Positions 32,515-41,875 of a stretch of 64,000 bases of DNA are shown one piece after another. The stretch spans positions 1 to 64,000 of the forward strand of contig NZ_JARGNH010000015.1 in NCBI RefSeq assembly GCF_029213205.1, written 5' to 3'. The position numbers were made by a program, and so were the translations under genes. The DNA comes from Pseudooceanicola sp. (GTDB lineage Bacteria; Pseudomonadota; Alphaproteobacteria; Rhodobacterales; Rhodobacteraceae). The stretch's first letter is position 1. Every line of letters starts with the position of its first letter. Below the pieces are notes generated by a model that worked only from the letters and a program-made list of their open reading frames with translations, did no database searches and had not been told where the DNA came from.

Positions 32515-34782
32515 ATGAGCACCCTGCCCTCCAAGGCCGAAATCCTGCAATGGATCGCCGACAATCCCACCCTGACGGCCAAGCGCGATATCGCCCGGGC
32601 CTTTGGGATCAAGGGCGCCGCCCGGATCGATCTGAAACGGGCGCTGAAAGAGCTTGAGGCCGAAGGCCATCTGCACAAGCGCAACAAGACCTATCGCGAC
32701 CCTGAAAGCCTGCCGCCGGTGTCGGTTCTTGAGGTCAATGCGCCGGATGAGAATGGCGATCTGACCGCCCGACCGCTGGAATGGCAGGGCGAGGGTGTTG
32801 AACCAAAGGTCATCCTGATCCCGCGCGCCACCGATCCGGCGTTGGGTCAGGGCGACCGTATCCTGGCCCGTCTCACCCAGATTCGCGGCGGTGACTATCA
32901 TTATGAGGCCCGGCTGATTCGCCGGGTCGGCACCAACCCGACACGGATCCTGGGGGTGTTTCACAAGGGGGCCGAAGGCGGTCGGGTGCTGCCGATCGAC
33001 AAGGGCGCCGGTCTGGAATGGCAGGTGCCGCCCGGTGCCACCGGTGGTGCCCAGGACGGCGAGCTGATCGAGGCCGAACAGAGCGGCCCGAAATCCCGCC
33101 TCGGCCTGCCCCGCGCCCGGGTGATCGCCCGGCTTGGCGACCCGACGGCGCCGCGCGCCGTGTCGCTGATCGCGATCCACCAACATGGCATCCCCGACAG
33201 TTTTTCCGACGAGGCGATTGCCGCCGCCGATGCCGCCACCCCCGCCGGGCTGGAAGGCCGTGAGGATCTGCGCGAGCTGCCGCTGATCACCATCGACCCT
33301 TTCGATGCCCGTGACCATGACGACGCTTGTTATGCCGAGGCCGACAGCGACCCCAAGAACCCCGGCGGCCACATCATCTGGGTCGCCATCGCCGATGTCG
33401 CCAGCTACGTCACCCCGGGATCGGCGTTGGATCACGAGGCCAAGAACCGCGGCAATTCCACCTATTTCCCTGACCGGGTGGTGCCAATGCTGCCCGACCG
33501 GCTGTCGGGTGACCTCTGTTCGCTGCACGAGGGCGTGCCGCGCGCCTGTATTGCGGTGCGCATGGTGCTGGATGCCCAAGGGCACAAACGCAGCCACGAT
33601 TTTCATCGCGGGATGATGAAATCCGTCGCCTCGCTGAATTACCAAGAGGTGCAGGCGGCCCAGGACGGCAGCCCCAACGACAAGACCGCGCCGCTGCTTG
33701 AGTCGATCATTCGCCCGCTCTTTGCCGCCTACCGCGCGCTGAATATGGCGCGTGAAACCCGTCAGCCGCTGCACCTCGACCTGCCGGAACGGCGCATCGA
33801 ACTGAGCGAAGAGGGTCAGGTCACCTCGGTCAGTTTCCGCGACCGGCTGGAGGCGCATAAGCTGATCGAGGAATTCATGATCCTCGCCAATGTCGCCGCG
33901 GCCGAAACCCTGATCGCCAAGAAATCGCCCCTGCTGTTCCGGGTGCATGAGGAACCGCCGCCCGAAAAGATCGAGGCGCTGCGCGAAACCGCCCAGGCCG
34001 CCGGTCTGAATCTGGCCAAGGGCCAGGTGATGAAGACCCGGCATCTGAACGCCCTGCTGGATCAGGCGGCGGGCACCGACCACGCCGAACTGATCAACAT
34101 GTCGACGCTGCGCTCGATGACCCAGGCCTATTACAGCCCGGTGAACTTTGGCCATTTCGGCCTCGCCCTGGCCAATTACGCACATTTCACCTCGCCGATC
34201 CGGCGCTATTCCGACCTGATCGTGCACCGGGCGCTGATCTCTGCGCATGGCTGGGGGCCAAACCCGAAGAAAGACGGGCTGACGGCGAATGACATCGAAC
34301 GGCTGGAGGCAACGGCGGCGCATATTTCGGAAACCGAGCGCCGCTCGATGACCGCCGAGCGTGACACCACCGATCGCTATCTCGCCGCGTTCCTGTCCGA
34401 ACGGGTCGGTGCCGAGATGACCGGACGGATTTCCGGCGTGGCGCGGTTCGGGGCCTTTGTCCGGCTGGATGAAACCGGCGCGGACGGGCTGATCCCGATC
34501 CGCACCCTGGGTCGCGAGTTCTTTCACTATGACCGCGAGGGCGCGACCCTGATCGGCGCCGACACCGGGCTGACGATTGCCCCCGGCCAGCGGGTCAAGG
34601 TGCGGCTGGCACAGGCAACCCCGGTCACCGGCGGGCTAGAGCTTGAACTGCTCGAGCTTGAAGACAAGGCGCTGCCGCGAGGGCCGCAGCGCGGTCGGTC
34701 GCGGCCGGTCCGGCGCAAGCTGGTCAAAGCCAAGCGCAAGGGCGCCAAGACCAAGGCCAAGGTCACCAGATCGCGCCGCTAA
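32515..34782 (+). CDS. rnr: Ribonuclease R
   Basis: Processive 3'-5' exoribonuclease of 755 residues that degrades structured RNA and takes part in RNA quality control. The N-terminus is a winged helix (about residues 5-65), followed by cold-shock-type OB domains. The RNB catalytic domain begins at about residue 255 with ITIDPFDARDHDDACYAE (metal-binding Asp cluster) and contains HFTSPIRRYSDLIVHR. An S1 RNA-binding domain lies near residues 635-710 (GRISGVARFGAFVRLDETGADGLIPI), ending in a Lys/Arg-rich tail. ATG 32515 is 31 bp after the previous gene. The last 4 bp overlap the convergent DUF1801 gene. Confidence 0.95.
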   Translation: MSTLPSKAEILQWIADNPTLTAKRDIARAFGIKGAARIDLKRALKELEAEGHLHKRNKTYRDPESLPPVSVLEVNAPDENGDLTARPLEWQGEGVEPKVILIPRATDPALGQGDRILARLTQIRGGDYHYEARLIRRVGTNPTRILGVFHKGAEGGRVLPIDKGAGLEWQVPPGATGGAQDGELIEAEQSGPKSRLGLPRARVIARLGDPTAPRAVSLIAIHQHGIPDSFSDEAIAAADAATPAGLEGREDLRELPLITIDPFDARDHDDACYAEADSDPKNPGGHIIWVAIADVASYVTPGSALDHEAKNRGNSTYFPDRVVPMLPDRLSGDLCSLHEGVPRACIAVRMVLDAQGHKRSHDFHRGMMKSVASLNYQEVQAAQDGSPNDKTAPLLESIIRPLFAAYRALNMARETRQPLHLDLPERRIELSEEGQVTSVSFRDRLEAHKLIEEFMILANVAAAETLIAKKSPLLFRVHEEPPPEKIEALRETAQAAGLNLAKGQVMKTRHLNALLDQAAGTDHAELINMSTLRSMTQAYYSPVNFGHFGLALANYAHFTSPIRRYSDLIVHRALISAHGWGPNPKKDGLTANDIERLEATAAHISETERRSMTAERDTTDRYLAAFLSERVGAEMTGRISGVARFGAFVRLDETGADGLIPIRTLGREFFHYDREGATLIGADTGLTIAPGQRVKVRLAQATPVTGGLELELLELEDKALPRGPQRGRSRPVRRKLVKAKRKGAKTKAKVTRSRR

Positions 34783-35207
34783 CCCCGCCGCGAACGCCGC
34801 CGGTGATAGGTGAGCGCGTGACGGATCAGCACCGCGTGCCGGTCCGGGTCAACCTCGGCCAGATCGCGGAAATGCAACGCGCGATTACCCTCGATTCGGT
34901 CCATGCCGGGAAAGGCCTCGGCAAAAGACGAAATGATAGTGGTCTGGCAATGCGCGTAGAGCGCGAAGCCTTCGGCGGTCGCGGCGAGCCGCAGGGTCGA
35001 GCCGGATTTGGTTTCCGGGGTCAGATAGGCGGGCTGTTTCCAGCGCAACGCCTCCTCCAACCGCCCGACCTCAGGCATTTCCGCCGCACAATGCAGGATC
35101 AGCCCGCGCAACAGCAGCAGGCCACGACGGGCGCCCGGCGCGACCCCATCGAAATACTGTGCCACCTCGGGTCGCGCAAAGCGCGGATTCGGGTCAATTG
35201 CGGCCAT
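34779..35207 (-). CDS. DUF1801 domain-containing protein
   Basis: Soluble protein of 142 residues in the DUF1801 (YdhG/YjbR-like) family with no established function. Visible features are ALRWKQPAYLTPETKSGSTLRLAATAEGFALYAHCQTTIISSFAEAFP and a C-terminal block NRALHFRDLAEVDPDRHAVLIRHALTYHR. The start is ATG 35207, which is preceded by GGAGGCAAGG; the frame extends upstream to 35276 without a ribosome-binding site or homology. The gene is convergent with rnr (4-bp overlap). Nothing around it suggests a pathway. Confidence 0.82.
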   Translation of the reverse strand: MAAIDPNPRFARPEVAQYFDGVAPGARRGLLLLRGLILHCAAEMPEVGRLEEALRWKQPAYLTPETKSGSTLRLAATAEGFALYAHCQTTIISSFAEAFPGMDRIEGNRALHFRDLAEVDPDRHAVLIRHALTYHRRRSRRG

Positions 35208-35383
35208 TCCTTGCCTCCGTTCGGCGACACTCTGCCGGATCCCGCCAGACACCGTCATGTCAGTTGCCGCCCGCATCCCGGGTCAGGCACCACGCAATCA
35301 CCAGTTTTCTTCAGACTGCTTCCGAATTGGAAACAATCGCGGTAGTATAGGGGAAAATATAACAACGAGCAGGCGGTGGTGAC

Positions 35384-36808
35384 ATGAGGCAATTTCTGAT
35401 TGCAGCCCTGACGATTCCAGCACTGGCAAGCGCTCTGGCAGCGGAATCACCGTTGGCCGGTATCCGCCCCGAGGCGCGCCCCTCAAGCGTGCGAATTGTC
35501 GCCGCGGCGAGCCGGGCAATTGATGCGGCGACCCGGCTCAGCACCGATGTGTCGATGACCAAGGTGGCGCCGGTCGTCTCCGCCCCCGCAACCGGAATGT
35601 CGCGCAGCTTGCGCCCTCGTCCCCGGCCTGAAAACCTGACAGAGGTCGCCTATCGCGGCCCGACACCGGAATCCCGGCAGCAGGCGGTGGCGGATTTCGG
35701 GTTCCAACGCTGGGTCAAGGGATTCCGCACCCGCGCCCAGGCTCAGGGGATCAGCCTGGCAACGCTGAACGCCGCCTTTTCCCATGCGGAATTTCTGCCA
35801 GATGTGATCGAACGCGATGGCAATCAGGCCGAATTCACCCTCTCTGTCGGTCAATATCTGGGCCGCGCCGTCTCTGACGCGCGGGTCAGCACGGGCCGCG
35901 CCAACGCCCAGACCCATGCCCGGACCCTGGCGGCAATCGAGGCGCGCTATGACGTCGACCGGGAAATCGTCGCGGCAATCTGGGGCATGGAAAGCAATTA
36001 CGGCGCCAATCGCGGCAAGACGCATCTGATCTCGGCGCTGGCCACGCTGGCCTATGACGGACGGCGCGGGTCGTTCTTTGAAAAGCAACTGATCGCAGCG
36101 CTGAAAATCCTGCAGACCGGCGACACCACCGAGGACCGAATGCTGGCCAGCTGGGCCGGGGCGATGGGGCATACCCAGTTCATCCCGACCTCTTACCTGG
36201 CCTATGCGGTGGATTTCACCGGCGATGGCAAACGTGACATCTGGGCCGACGATCCCAGCGACGCGCTGGCCTCCACCGCCGCCTATCTGGCGAAATCCGG
36301 CTGGATCAAGGGCCAGCCCTGGGGCGTCGAGGTGAACTTGCCCAAGGGCTTTGACTTCACCCATGCCGCCGGCAAGCGGATGCCGTCAGATTGGGCCCGC
36401 CTCGGGGTCAAGGGGGTGGATGGCAAACCGGTGCCGGATCACGGCACCGCCCGGCTGCTGCTGCCCGCCGGGGCGCTGGGCATCGCCTTTCTGGTGTTCA
36501 AGAATTTCGACGTGATCCGCCGCTACAATGCCTCCGACGCCTATGCGCTGGGGGTCGGGCATCTGGGTGATCGGATCAACGGCAGGGGCCCGTTGGCGGG
36601 CAGTTGGCCCGAGGGCGAGCGATCCTTGCTCCGCGCCGAGGCGCGCGAATTGCAGAGCCTGCTCAGCGCCAAGGGCTATGCCACCGGCGGTGTCGACGGC
36701 AAGATCGGAAGCAAGACGATTGCCGCGATCCGCGCCTATCAAAAGGCCAGCGGCATCGCCGCCGACGGCTATCCGTCGCTGGCGCTGCTGACCCGGCTGC
36801 GGTCCTGA
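35384..36808 (+). CDS. Lytic murein transglycosylase (MltB/SLT2-type) with peptidoglycan-binding domain
   Basis: Periplasmic enzyme of 474 residues that cleaves glycan strands to 1,6-anhydromuropeptides. A signal peptide (MRQFLIAALTIPALASALAAE) is followed by a low-complexity linker, the SLT2 domain from about residue 108, and a C-terminal PG_binding_1 domain at about residues 415-470 (LLSAKGYATGGVDGKIGSKTIAAIRAYQK). The catalytic Glu near residue 203 is in WGMESNYGANRG, and GAMGHTQFIPTSY is typical of the MltB fold. The preceding region contains a short dyad TTCC-GAATT-GGAA. It is convergent with the FAD oxidase gene. Confidence 0.93.
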   Translation: MRQFLIAALTIPALASALAAESPLAGIRPEARPSSVRIVAAASRAIDAATRLSTDVSMTKVAPVVSAPATGMSRSLRPRPRPENLTEVAYRGPTPESRQQAVADFGFQRWVKGFRTRAQAQGISLATLNAAFSHAEFLPDVIERDGNQAEFTLSVGQYLGRAVSDARVSTGRANAQTHARTLAAIEARYDVDREIVAAIWGMESNYGANRGKTHLISALATLAYDGRRGSFFEKQLIAALKILQTGDTTEDRMLASWAGAMGHTQFIPTSYLAYAVDFTGDGKRDIWADDPSDALASTAAYLAKSGWIKGQPWGVEVNLPKGFDFTHAAGKRMPSDWARLGVKGVDGKPVPDHGTARLLLPAGALGIAFLVFKNFDVIRRYNASDAYALGVGHLGDRINGRGPLAGSWPEGERSLLRAEARELQSLLSAKGYATGGVDGKIGSKTIAAIRAYQKASGIAADGYPSLALLTRLRS

Positions 36809-36824
36809 GGCATCGGCCCGGTAC

Positions 36825-38225
36825 TCAGGGCAGCAATTTGCCGGGGTTCATGATCCCCTTGGGGTCAAGCGCTGCCTTGATCGCCCGCATCGCCTCAAGC
36901 GCCACCGGCGATTTGCGCCGCGCCATCGAGTTCAGCTTGAACGTGCCAATGCCATGCTCGGCGGAGAAACTGCCGCGCATGTCGACGACGATATCCTCAA
37001 TCGCCTCGACGATCCGGTCGTGATCGGCCGGGTCGCTGCTGTCCGGCCAGACGGTGTAATGGATATTGCCATCGCCCAGATGCGCCACGATCGAGCGTCC
37101 GGCGGCGGGATCGACCCGGGCCAACACCTCATCGGCGCGGGTCAGGAATTCGTCGATCCGGTCGATCTCGACCGCGACATCATTGGTGATTCTTGGCGCC
37201 CTTGTGCCCGCCACCTCAGCCGCCGCTTCGCGCCTTGCCCACATCGCGGCGCGCTGCGCCTGGTTCTGGGCGATAACCGCATCCAACAGCAGGCCCTGCT
37301 CCAGATACTCCCCCAGGATCGCCTCGAACCGCGCCGCCAGCGGCACCGCGCCATCAGGACCGGGCTGGCAATCGCGCGGCGCGGTGGCACCGACCTCAAG
37401 CATCACCGTCACCGCATAGGGGCGATCAAACGGCAGGCCGACCTCGGGGTGCAGATCCGCATAGGCCTGCACATAATCGCCGGGCATGAATTCGCAGGCC
37501 TCGACCGCGCCACCGGTGTCCTGCTGCACCGCATTCAACAGATTCAGCGCGGTCGGCAGATCCGGTAGCGCCAGCATCGCGGTGGCATAGGCGCCGGGCT
37601 GCGGCGCCAGTTTCAGCACCGCGGCGGTGATGATCCCCAGCGTGCCCTCGGCCCCGATCAGCAGATGCCGCAGGTCATAGCCCGAATTGTTCTTGTGCAG
37701 CCCGGTCATCAGATCCAGCACCTCGCCCGAGGGCAGCACGGCCTCGATCCCCAGCACCAGGTCGCGGGTGTTGCCATAGCGCAGGACGTTTGACCCCCCG
37801 GCATTGGTGGACAGAAAGCCCCCGACCATTGCCGAACCGCGCGCGCCGAAGGTCAGTGGAAACACCAAACCCTCGGTGGCGGCCGCTTCATGCAGATGGC
37901 TCAGGATCACCCCGGCCTCCACCACCGCCACCCGCGCCTCCGCGCGGATCTCGCGGATCGCGTTCATCCGGTCGAGCGAGATCACCAATGCCCCGCCCGC
38001 CAGGGTGGCGCCGGTCAGGCCGCTGCGCCCGCCGGCGGGCACAATGGCCACCCCGGCTGCGGCAGCGGCACGCACCAGATCCGCGACCTCGGCGGTCGAG
38101 GCAGGGCGGGCAACGGCCAGAGGCTCCTGCCGGAATTTGCCAATGAAATCGCTGGCCCAGGGCTCCATATCGGATCCGGTCAGCAGGTATTTGTCACCCA
38201 CGATAGCGCGAAATGTCTCGATCAC
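36825..38225 (-). CDS. FAD-linked 2-hydroxyacid dehydrogenase (D-lactate/D-2-hydroxyglutarate type)
   Basis: Flavoprotein of 466 residues in the GlcD/DLD family that oxidises D-2-hydroxyacids. The FAD-binding PCMH domain contains IVPAGGRSGLTGATLAGGALVISLDRMN and GFLSTNAGGSNVLRYGNTRDLVLGIEAVLPSG. The C-terminal cap holds the metal or substrate-binding motifs HLGDGNIHYTVW and SAEHGIGTFKLNSM, which fit D-lactate and D-2-hydroxyglutarate dehydrogenases. It is a single polypeptide without an iron-sulfur domain. The precise substrate is not set by the sequence. It stands alone, convergent with the transglycosylase gene and 92 bp past the end of the MORN operon. Confidence 0.88.
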   Translation of the reverse strand: MIETFRAIVGDKYLLTGSDMEPWASDFIGKFRQEPLAVARPASTAEVADLVRAAAAAGVAIVPAGGRSGLTGATLAGGALVISLDRMNAIREIRAEARVAVVEAGVILSHLHEAAATEGLVFPLTFGARGSAMVGGFLSTNAGGSNVLRYGNTRDLVLGIEAVLPSGEVLDLMTGLHKNNSGYDLRHLLIGAEGTLGIITAAVLKLAPQPGAYATAMLALPDLPTALNLLNAVQQDTGGAVEACEFMPGDYVQAYADLHPEVGLPFDRPYAVTVMLEVGATAPRDCQPGPDGAVPLAARFEAILGEYLEQGLLLDAVIAQNQAQRAAMWARREAAAEVAGTRAPRITNDVAVEIDRIDEFLTRADEVLARVDPAAGRSIVAHLGDGNIHYTVWPDSSDPADHDRIVEAIEDIVVDMRGSFSAEHGIGTFKLNSMARRKSPVALEAMRAIKAALDPKGIMNPGKLLP

Positions 38226-38317
38226 CGGCCGCCCTCCCCTCAGCTTTGCACATTGATGCCGCCGGGCGCGGGCCGGGGCAACCCCTTGGCGCGGCCACCC
38301 GCCCGCACCCGATGGCC

Positions 38318-40129
38318 TCAGCAGGAGGGCGAATCTTCACTCAGATAACAGCTGGCGGGCTGGGTCTGACTGGTAAAGTTCGGCTGGCGTGGATGCAGAA
38401 AGAACAATTGCAGGATCGGCGACAGCCGCTGGCTGCCATCGGCAAAGCTGGCCTTGATCTGCATCTGATGCCAGGCGGTCTTCTCCGACCACAGCGCCAG
38501 GCCCGACAGCAACCGCGAGGTATTGGGATTGCCACGCAGCGGCAGATTGACCGAATAATCACGCCCCTCGGCGGGCAGTTCGATATGCTGATATGTCGGT
38601 GCCTCTGCGGCAAAAGCACCGCTGCCGCCGCATTCCGCCAACGGGCCGCCGGCCTCGATCTTCAACAATGGGATGTAGGCTTCAAACATCTGGGTCGAGG
38701 TCTTGGAATCGCCGTTGAAATCGGTCCAGTTATAACTGATCTGCCCCTGCAACTTGGTTCCCAGCCCGTCGTAGCCATCGACATAGGGCGCGATCTGCCC
38801 CCAGTTCACGCTGGCTTTGGTATCGGCCCGGCATTGGTCGATCAGATCGGCGGAGGGGCAATAAAACCGTTCGGCCTCCAACCGCGCCACATCCACCCCG
38901 GCCAAGGCCAAGACATCGCGCACCCAGACATCGATACCCTGATCAATGTCGCCAAGGTTCAGATCAAAGGTGCCCGAACCCGGCTCATCCCCCATCTTGA
39001 CCTTGGGGTCATAGAAATTCGGATCAATGAACCGCACCTTGGCACTGGCGCTTTCCACCGCACCCCAGCCAAAGTTGCGCAGGCTGAAACTGGGTCGGAA
39101 CCCGACACAGCCAGAATGGTTGTCCACCCGCAGCATCGGCTGCAGATGCGGCACCGATTGCTTGACCTCCAGATCAAGGGATTTGATCCGCTCGCGGCTG
39201 CCACCCAGGGTCGCAAGATCCATCAGCACAAAGGCCCGGCTTTCGTCCCAATCCGAGGGCAGGAAACTGTTCAGGTAATAGTCGAAAAACATCAGCGCGC
39301 CCTGACCGTTCCACATCGACTGCAGGTGCTTGTCGGTCGGATAGATCAAGATCTGACCGTCATGGGCGCTGCTGACATATTGCATCTCAAGGTTGGCGCT
39401 GACGCGCTGGTCGACCGCCACCGTCATCATGGTCTGCGAGGCGGAATCACCGCCCTGCGCGGGCAGCAGCCCGGCGATCAGCGGGTCTGGCAGGTTGGGC
39501 CGGTCCGTCGTGACCAGCTGGCCCATGTCATAGCGCACCGCATAGCGCAGCCCGCCAGGTTCGGTGATCTGCCCGTCACCATGCCGCAGCCCGGCGTGGA
39601 ACCCGCCCTCATAGACCTGCCCGTCAATGCCGCGCCAGATACCCCGTCCCTCGAACTGGCTATCGTGGAACCCGCCCTCATATAGGTTGCCTGCCGCATC
39701 CCGGGCCTGACCCTGGCCCTGCAGCTGGCCTGCGGACCAGATGCCGCTCAATGTGGCGCCGTCGCGATAGCTCAGCCGCCCTTGGCCATCAAAGCGGCCA
39801 GACTTCAAACGCCCCTCAAACCGGTGATGCATGGCGCGCGGGTCATAGGCCGCCAGCCCGTCGATCCGCCAGACCAGCACCCCCGGCCCCTCGGCCAGAC
39901 CGGCCGCGCTCACCCCGGGCCAATTGCCCTCGGCCGGTTCCCAGTGAAAAGCCAGGTTCAACTCGGGATGCAGGTCAGCGACCCGGACCATGCGGCGCTC
40001 CACCGCGCGGTTGATCGGGTCATAGAGGACATGCAGCCGCTCTTGCATCACGGGCGCCGGATCAGCCAGCGTGGCACTGGCCAGAACGGTAGAGGCAATC
40101 AGCGCGGCACATCGCAACAGGCAGGACAT
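38318..40129 (-). CDS. Exported MORN-repeat protein of unknown function (603 aa)
   Basis: Third gene of the orthocaspase operon. A signal peptide (MSCLLRCAALIASTVLASATLA) precedes a short unknown domain and four to five MORN repeats at residues 103-205 (FEGRLKSGRFDGQGRLSY, YEGGFHDSQFEGRGIW, YEGGFHAGLRHGDGQI). The C-terminal 380 residues form no domain I recognise. They contain six or more cysteines, consistent with disulfides in an exported protein, and short blocks such as YVSSAHDGQILIYPTDKHLQSMWNGQ and SYNWTDFNGDSKTS. MORN repeats usually bind lipid or act as scaffolds. ATG 40129 is chosen because GGAGATCC precedes it. It follows the MEMO-CapA gene by 81 bp. Confidence 0.78.
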   Translation of the reverse strand: MSCLLRCAALIASTVLASATLADPAPVMQERLHVLYDPINRAVERRMVRVADLHPELNLAFHWEPAEGNWPGVSAAGLAEGPGVLVWRIDGLAAYDPRAMHHRFEGRLKSGRFDGQGRLSYRDGATLSGIWSAGQLQGQGQARDAAGNLYEGGFHDSQFEGRGIWRGIDGQVYEGGFHAGLRHGDGQITEPGGLRYAVRYDMGQLVTTDRPNLPDPLIAGLLPAQGGDSASQTMMTVAVDQRVSANLEMQYVSSAHDGQILIYPTDKHLQSMWNGQGALMFFDYYLNSFLPSDWDESRAFVLMDLATLGGSRERIKSLDLEVKQSVPHLQPMLRVDNHSGCVGFRPSFSLRNFGWGAVESASAKVRFIDPNFYDPKVKMGDEPGSGTFDLNLGDIDQGIDVWVRDVLALAGVDVARLEAERFYCPSADLIDQCRADTKASVNWGQIAPYVDGYDGLGTKLQGQISYNWTDFNGDSKTSTQMFEAYIPLLKIEAGGPLAECGGSGAFAAEAPTYQHIELPAEGRDYSVNLPLRGNPNTSRLLSGLALWSEKTAWHQMQIKASFADGSQRLSPILQLFFLHPRQPNFTSQTQPASCYLSEDSPSC

Positions 40130-40210
40130 TGGCGGATCTCCGGAACATAATTTTCGGCACATTCACCCAAGGTTAGGCGCAGGCCCCCCCAGAGGGCAAG
40201 AATTTCGAGG

Positions 40211-41875
40211 TCACGGCCGACGCGCCAGCGCAAACAGCGGCGGCAGCGGGATCTCGCGCAGAAACACCGTGCCCTGGGCAAAGCTGCGCAGCTCGACCAA
40301 TGCACCCGAGGCCTTTGGCGGCATCTGATCGAACAGCAGGTTCCCAAGCGAATGGAAAACCACGGTGTCGCCGCCATTCAGCGCCTCGGCCCCGGCGCTG
40401 GCGACATGCGGATGGGCGCCGACAATCGCACTGACCCCGCGCCGCGACATCGCCAGCGCCAGGTCGCGTTCGCGGTCGGACGGGGCGCGGTTCCACTCCC
40501 GCCCCCAATGCACAAAGGCCAGCACCGGCTCCGTCGGGTCGTCAGAAATCAGCCGGTCCAGCAGCGCCTCGTCCAGCCGGTCAACCCGGGGCAGCGCGGT
40601 GCTGTCCAGATCGCTCAGCGCCACCAGCCGCAGCCCCGGCAGGGTCAGCGCCTCGCCTGGCCCGGCAAACGCGATCCCTGCGGCAGTCAGCGCCGCCTGG
40701 GTCTCGGCCCGACCGCTGGCGCCAATGTCATTGGCATGGTTGTTGGCAAGGCCAAAGCCGACCACATTCAGCCGTTGCGCCATATCCACCGCCAGCCCGG
40801 CAGGCATCCCCAGGGTCAGATGCTCCAGATTGCCAGGCACCTCGGGCAGCACCACACCTTCGAGATTGGCAATCAGCGGCAGGCCACGGGTGGCACGGTG
40901 CGCCGCCGTGGCGACCCGGTCGGCAATCAGGTCATCGCTGAGCAATCCGGTCAGATTGCGCCCGACAAAGAAATCACCGCCCAGCATATAGACCGGTTGG
41001 CCCGCCGGGGCAGGCCCGGGATCGGCACCGGGTTTCTGATAGAGCGCGACCACATAGCTGGTGGTTTCGGCGATGAATTGCGCCTGTCCCTCTTGCAAAT
41101 TGCGATTTGCGATCACCACTGGCGCGGCACCGACCTTCTCGGCCATCAGCCGGGTCATCAGGTAGAGCGCGCCGAGGCTGTCGATATGGCCGGGCTGGGT
41201 CAGCCGGGCGATCTGATCCAGATCCGCCGCCGCGATCAGGTTCAGCATCTGTTGGTCGCGCTGGCGCGCCAGATGATGCGGCAGGTAATGCGAGAAATCC
41301 GTCGCCTGCACCAGCAGGGTCTCAGGCCCGATCAACGGCGCCAACGCCACGGCGGCCTGATCCCAATCGCCGCGCTCGGAGCCGATGGCAATCGCCAGCG
41401 GCAGCACCGGCACCCCGGGGAACAACCGGGCCAGAAACGGCAGCACCGCGCGCAGCCCGTGTTCACGATCGAATATGCAGGTGTCCGAGGCCAGCCCCGA
41501 GGCGATCAGCCGCGCCGCCGCCGGGTCGCCGGGCACCGGGCCAAGCAGGGTGTCAAAGCCGCGCGCGCTGGTCCCGAACGCCCCGGAGAGGCGATAGAAA
41601 TGATCCGGGAACAGCACGATGATCCGGGTCGGTGTCCGCCCCGCGGCGCGGCGCAGCCCGGTGGCGATCAGATCGGGCGCCGCCAGGTGATGCGGCACCG
41701 TCACCCCATAGACCGGGTCCGGCGCAGCGGTGAGATCGGCGCTGTCGGCCAGCGCGGTTTCAAACAGGGACCGGTCGGAATAGAGCGGTGGAAACGGCGC
41801 CTTGCCCTCTGGGCATTCCGCCGCCGCCGTCGCCGTCGTCAGGAAAACCGCCAGCGCTGCAAATCGCATGATCAC
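40211..41875 (-). CDS. Exported fusion: MEMO-like domain + CapA-type metallophosphatase
   Basis: Two-domain exported protein of 554 residues. After a signal peptide (MRFAALAVFLTTATAAAE), residues about 50-290 follow the MEMO (AmmeMemoRadiSam protein B) pattern. Its metal-like landmarks are VTVPHHLAAPDLI (His 62-63), FPDHFYR (His 92), REHGLRAVLPFL (His 139) and ATDFSHYLPHH (His 196). Residues about 295-550 form a CapA/PgsA-type calcineurin-like domain: YMLGGDFFVGRNL, LIANLEGVVLP, GFGLANNHANDIGASG, FVHWGREWNRAP and VGAHPHVASAG. I know of each domain alone; the fusion looks unusual. The GTG 41875 start overlaps the caspase gene stop by 4 bp (GTGA); ATG 41869 is the alternative. Confidence 0.83.
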   Translation of the reverse strand: MIMRFAALAVFLTTATAAAECPEGKAPFPPLYSDRSLFETALADSADLTAAPDPVYGVTVPHHLAAPDLIATGLRRAAGRTPTRIIVLFPDHFYRLSGAFGTSARGFDTLLGPVPGDPAAARLIASGLASDTCIFDREHGLRAVLPFLARLFPGVPVLPLAIAIGSERGDWDQAAVALAPLIGPETLLVQATDFSHYLPHHLARQRDQQMLNLIAAADLDQIARLTQPGHIDSLGALYLMTRLMAEKVGAAPVVIANRNLQEGQAQFIAETTSYVVALYQKPGADPGPAPAGQPVYMLGGDFFVGRNLTGLLSDDLIADRVATAAHRATRGLPLIANLEGVVLPEVPGNLEHLTLGMPAGLAVDMAQRLNVVGFGLANNHANDIGASGRAETQAALTAAGIAFAGPGEALTLPGLRLVALSDLDSTALPRVDRLDEALLDRLISDDPTEPVLAFVHWGREWNRAPSDRERDLALAMSRRGVSAIVGAHPHVASAGAEALNGGDTVVFHSLGNLLFDQMPPKASGALVELRSFAQGTVFLREIPLPPLFALARRP

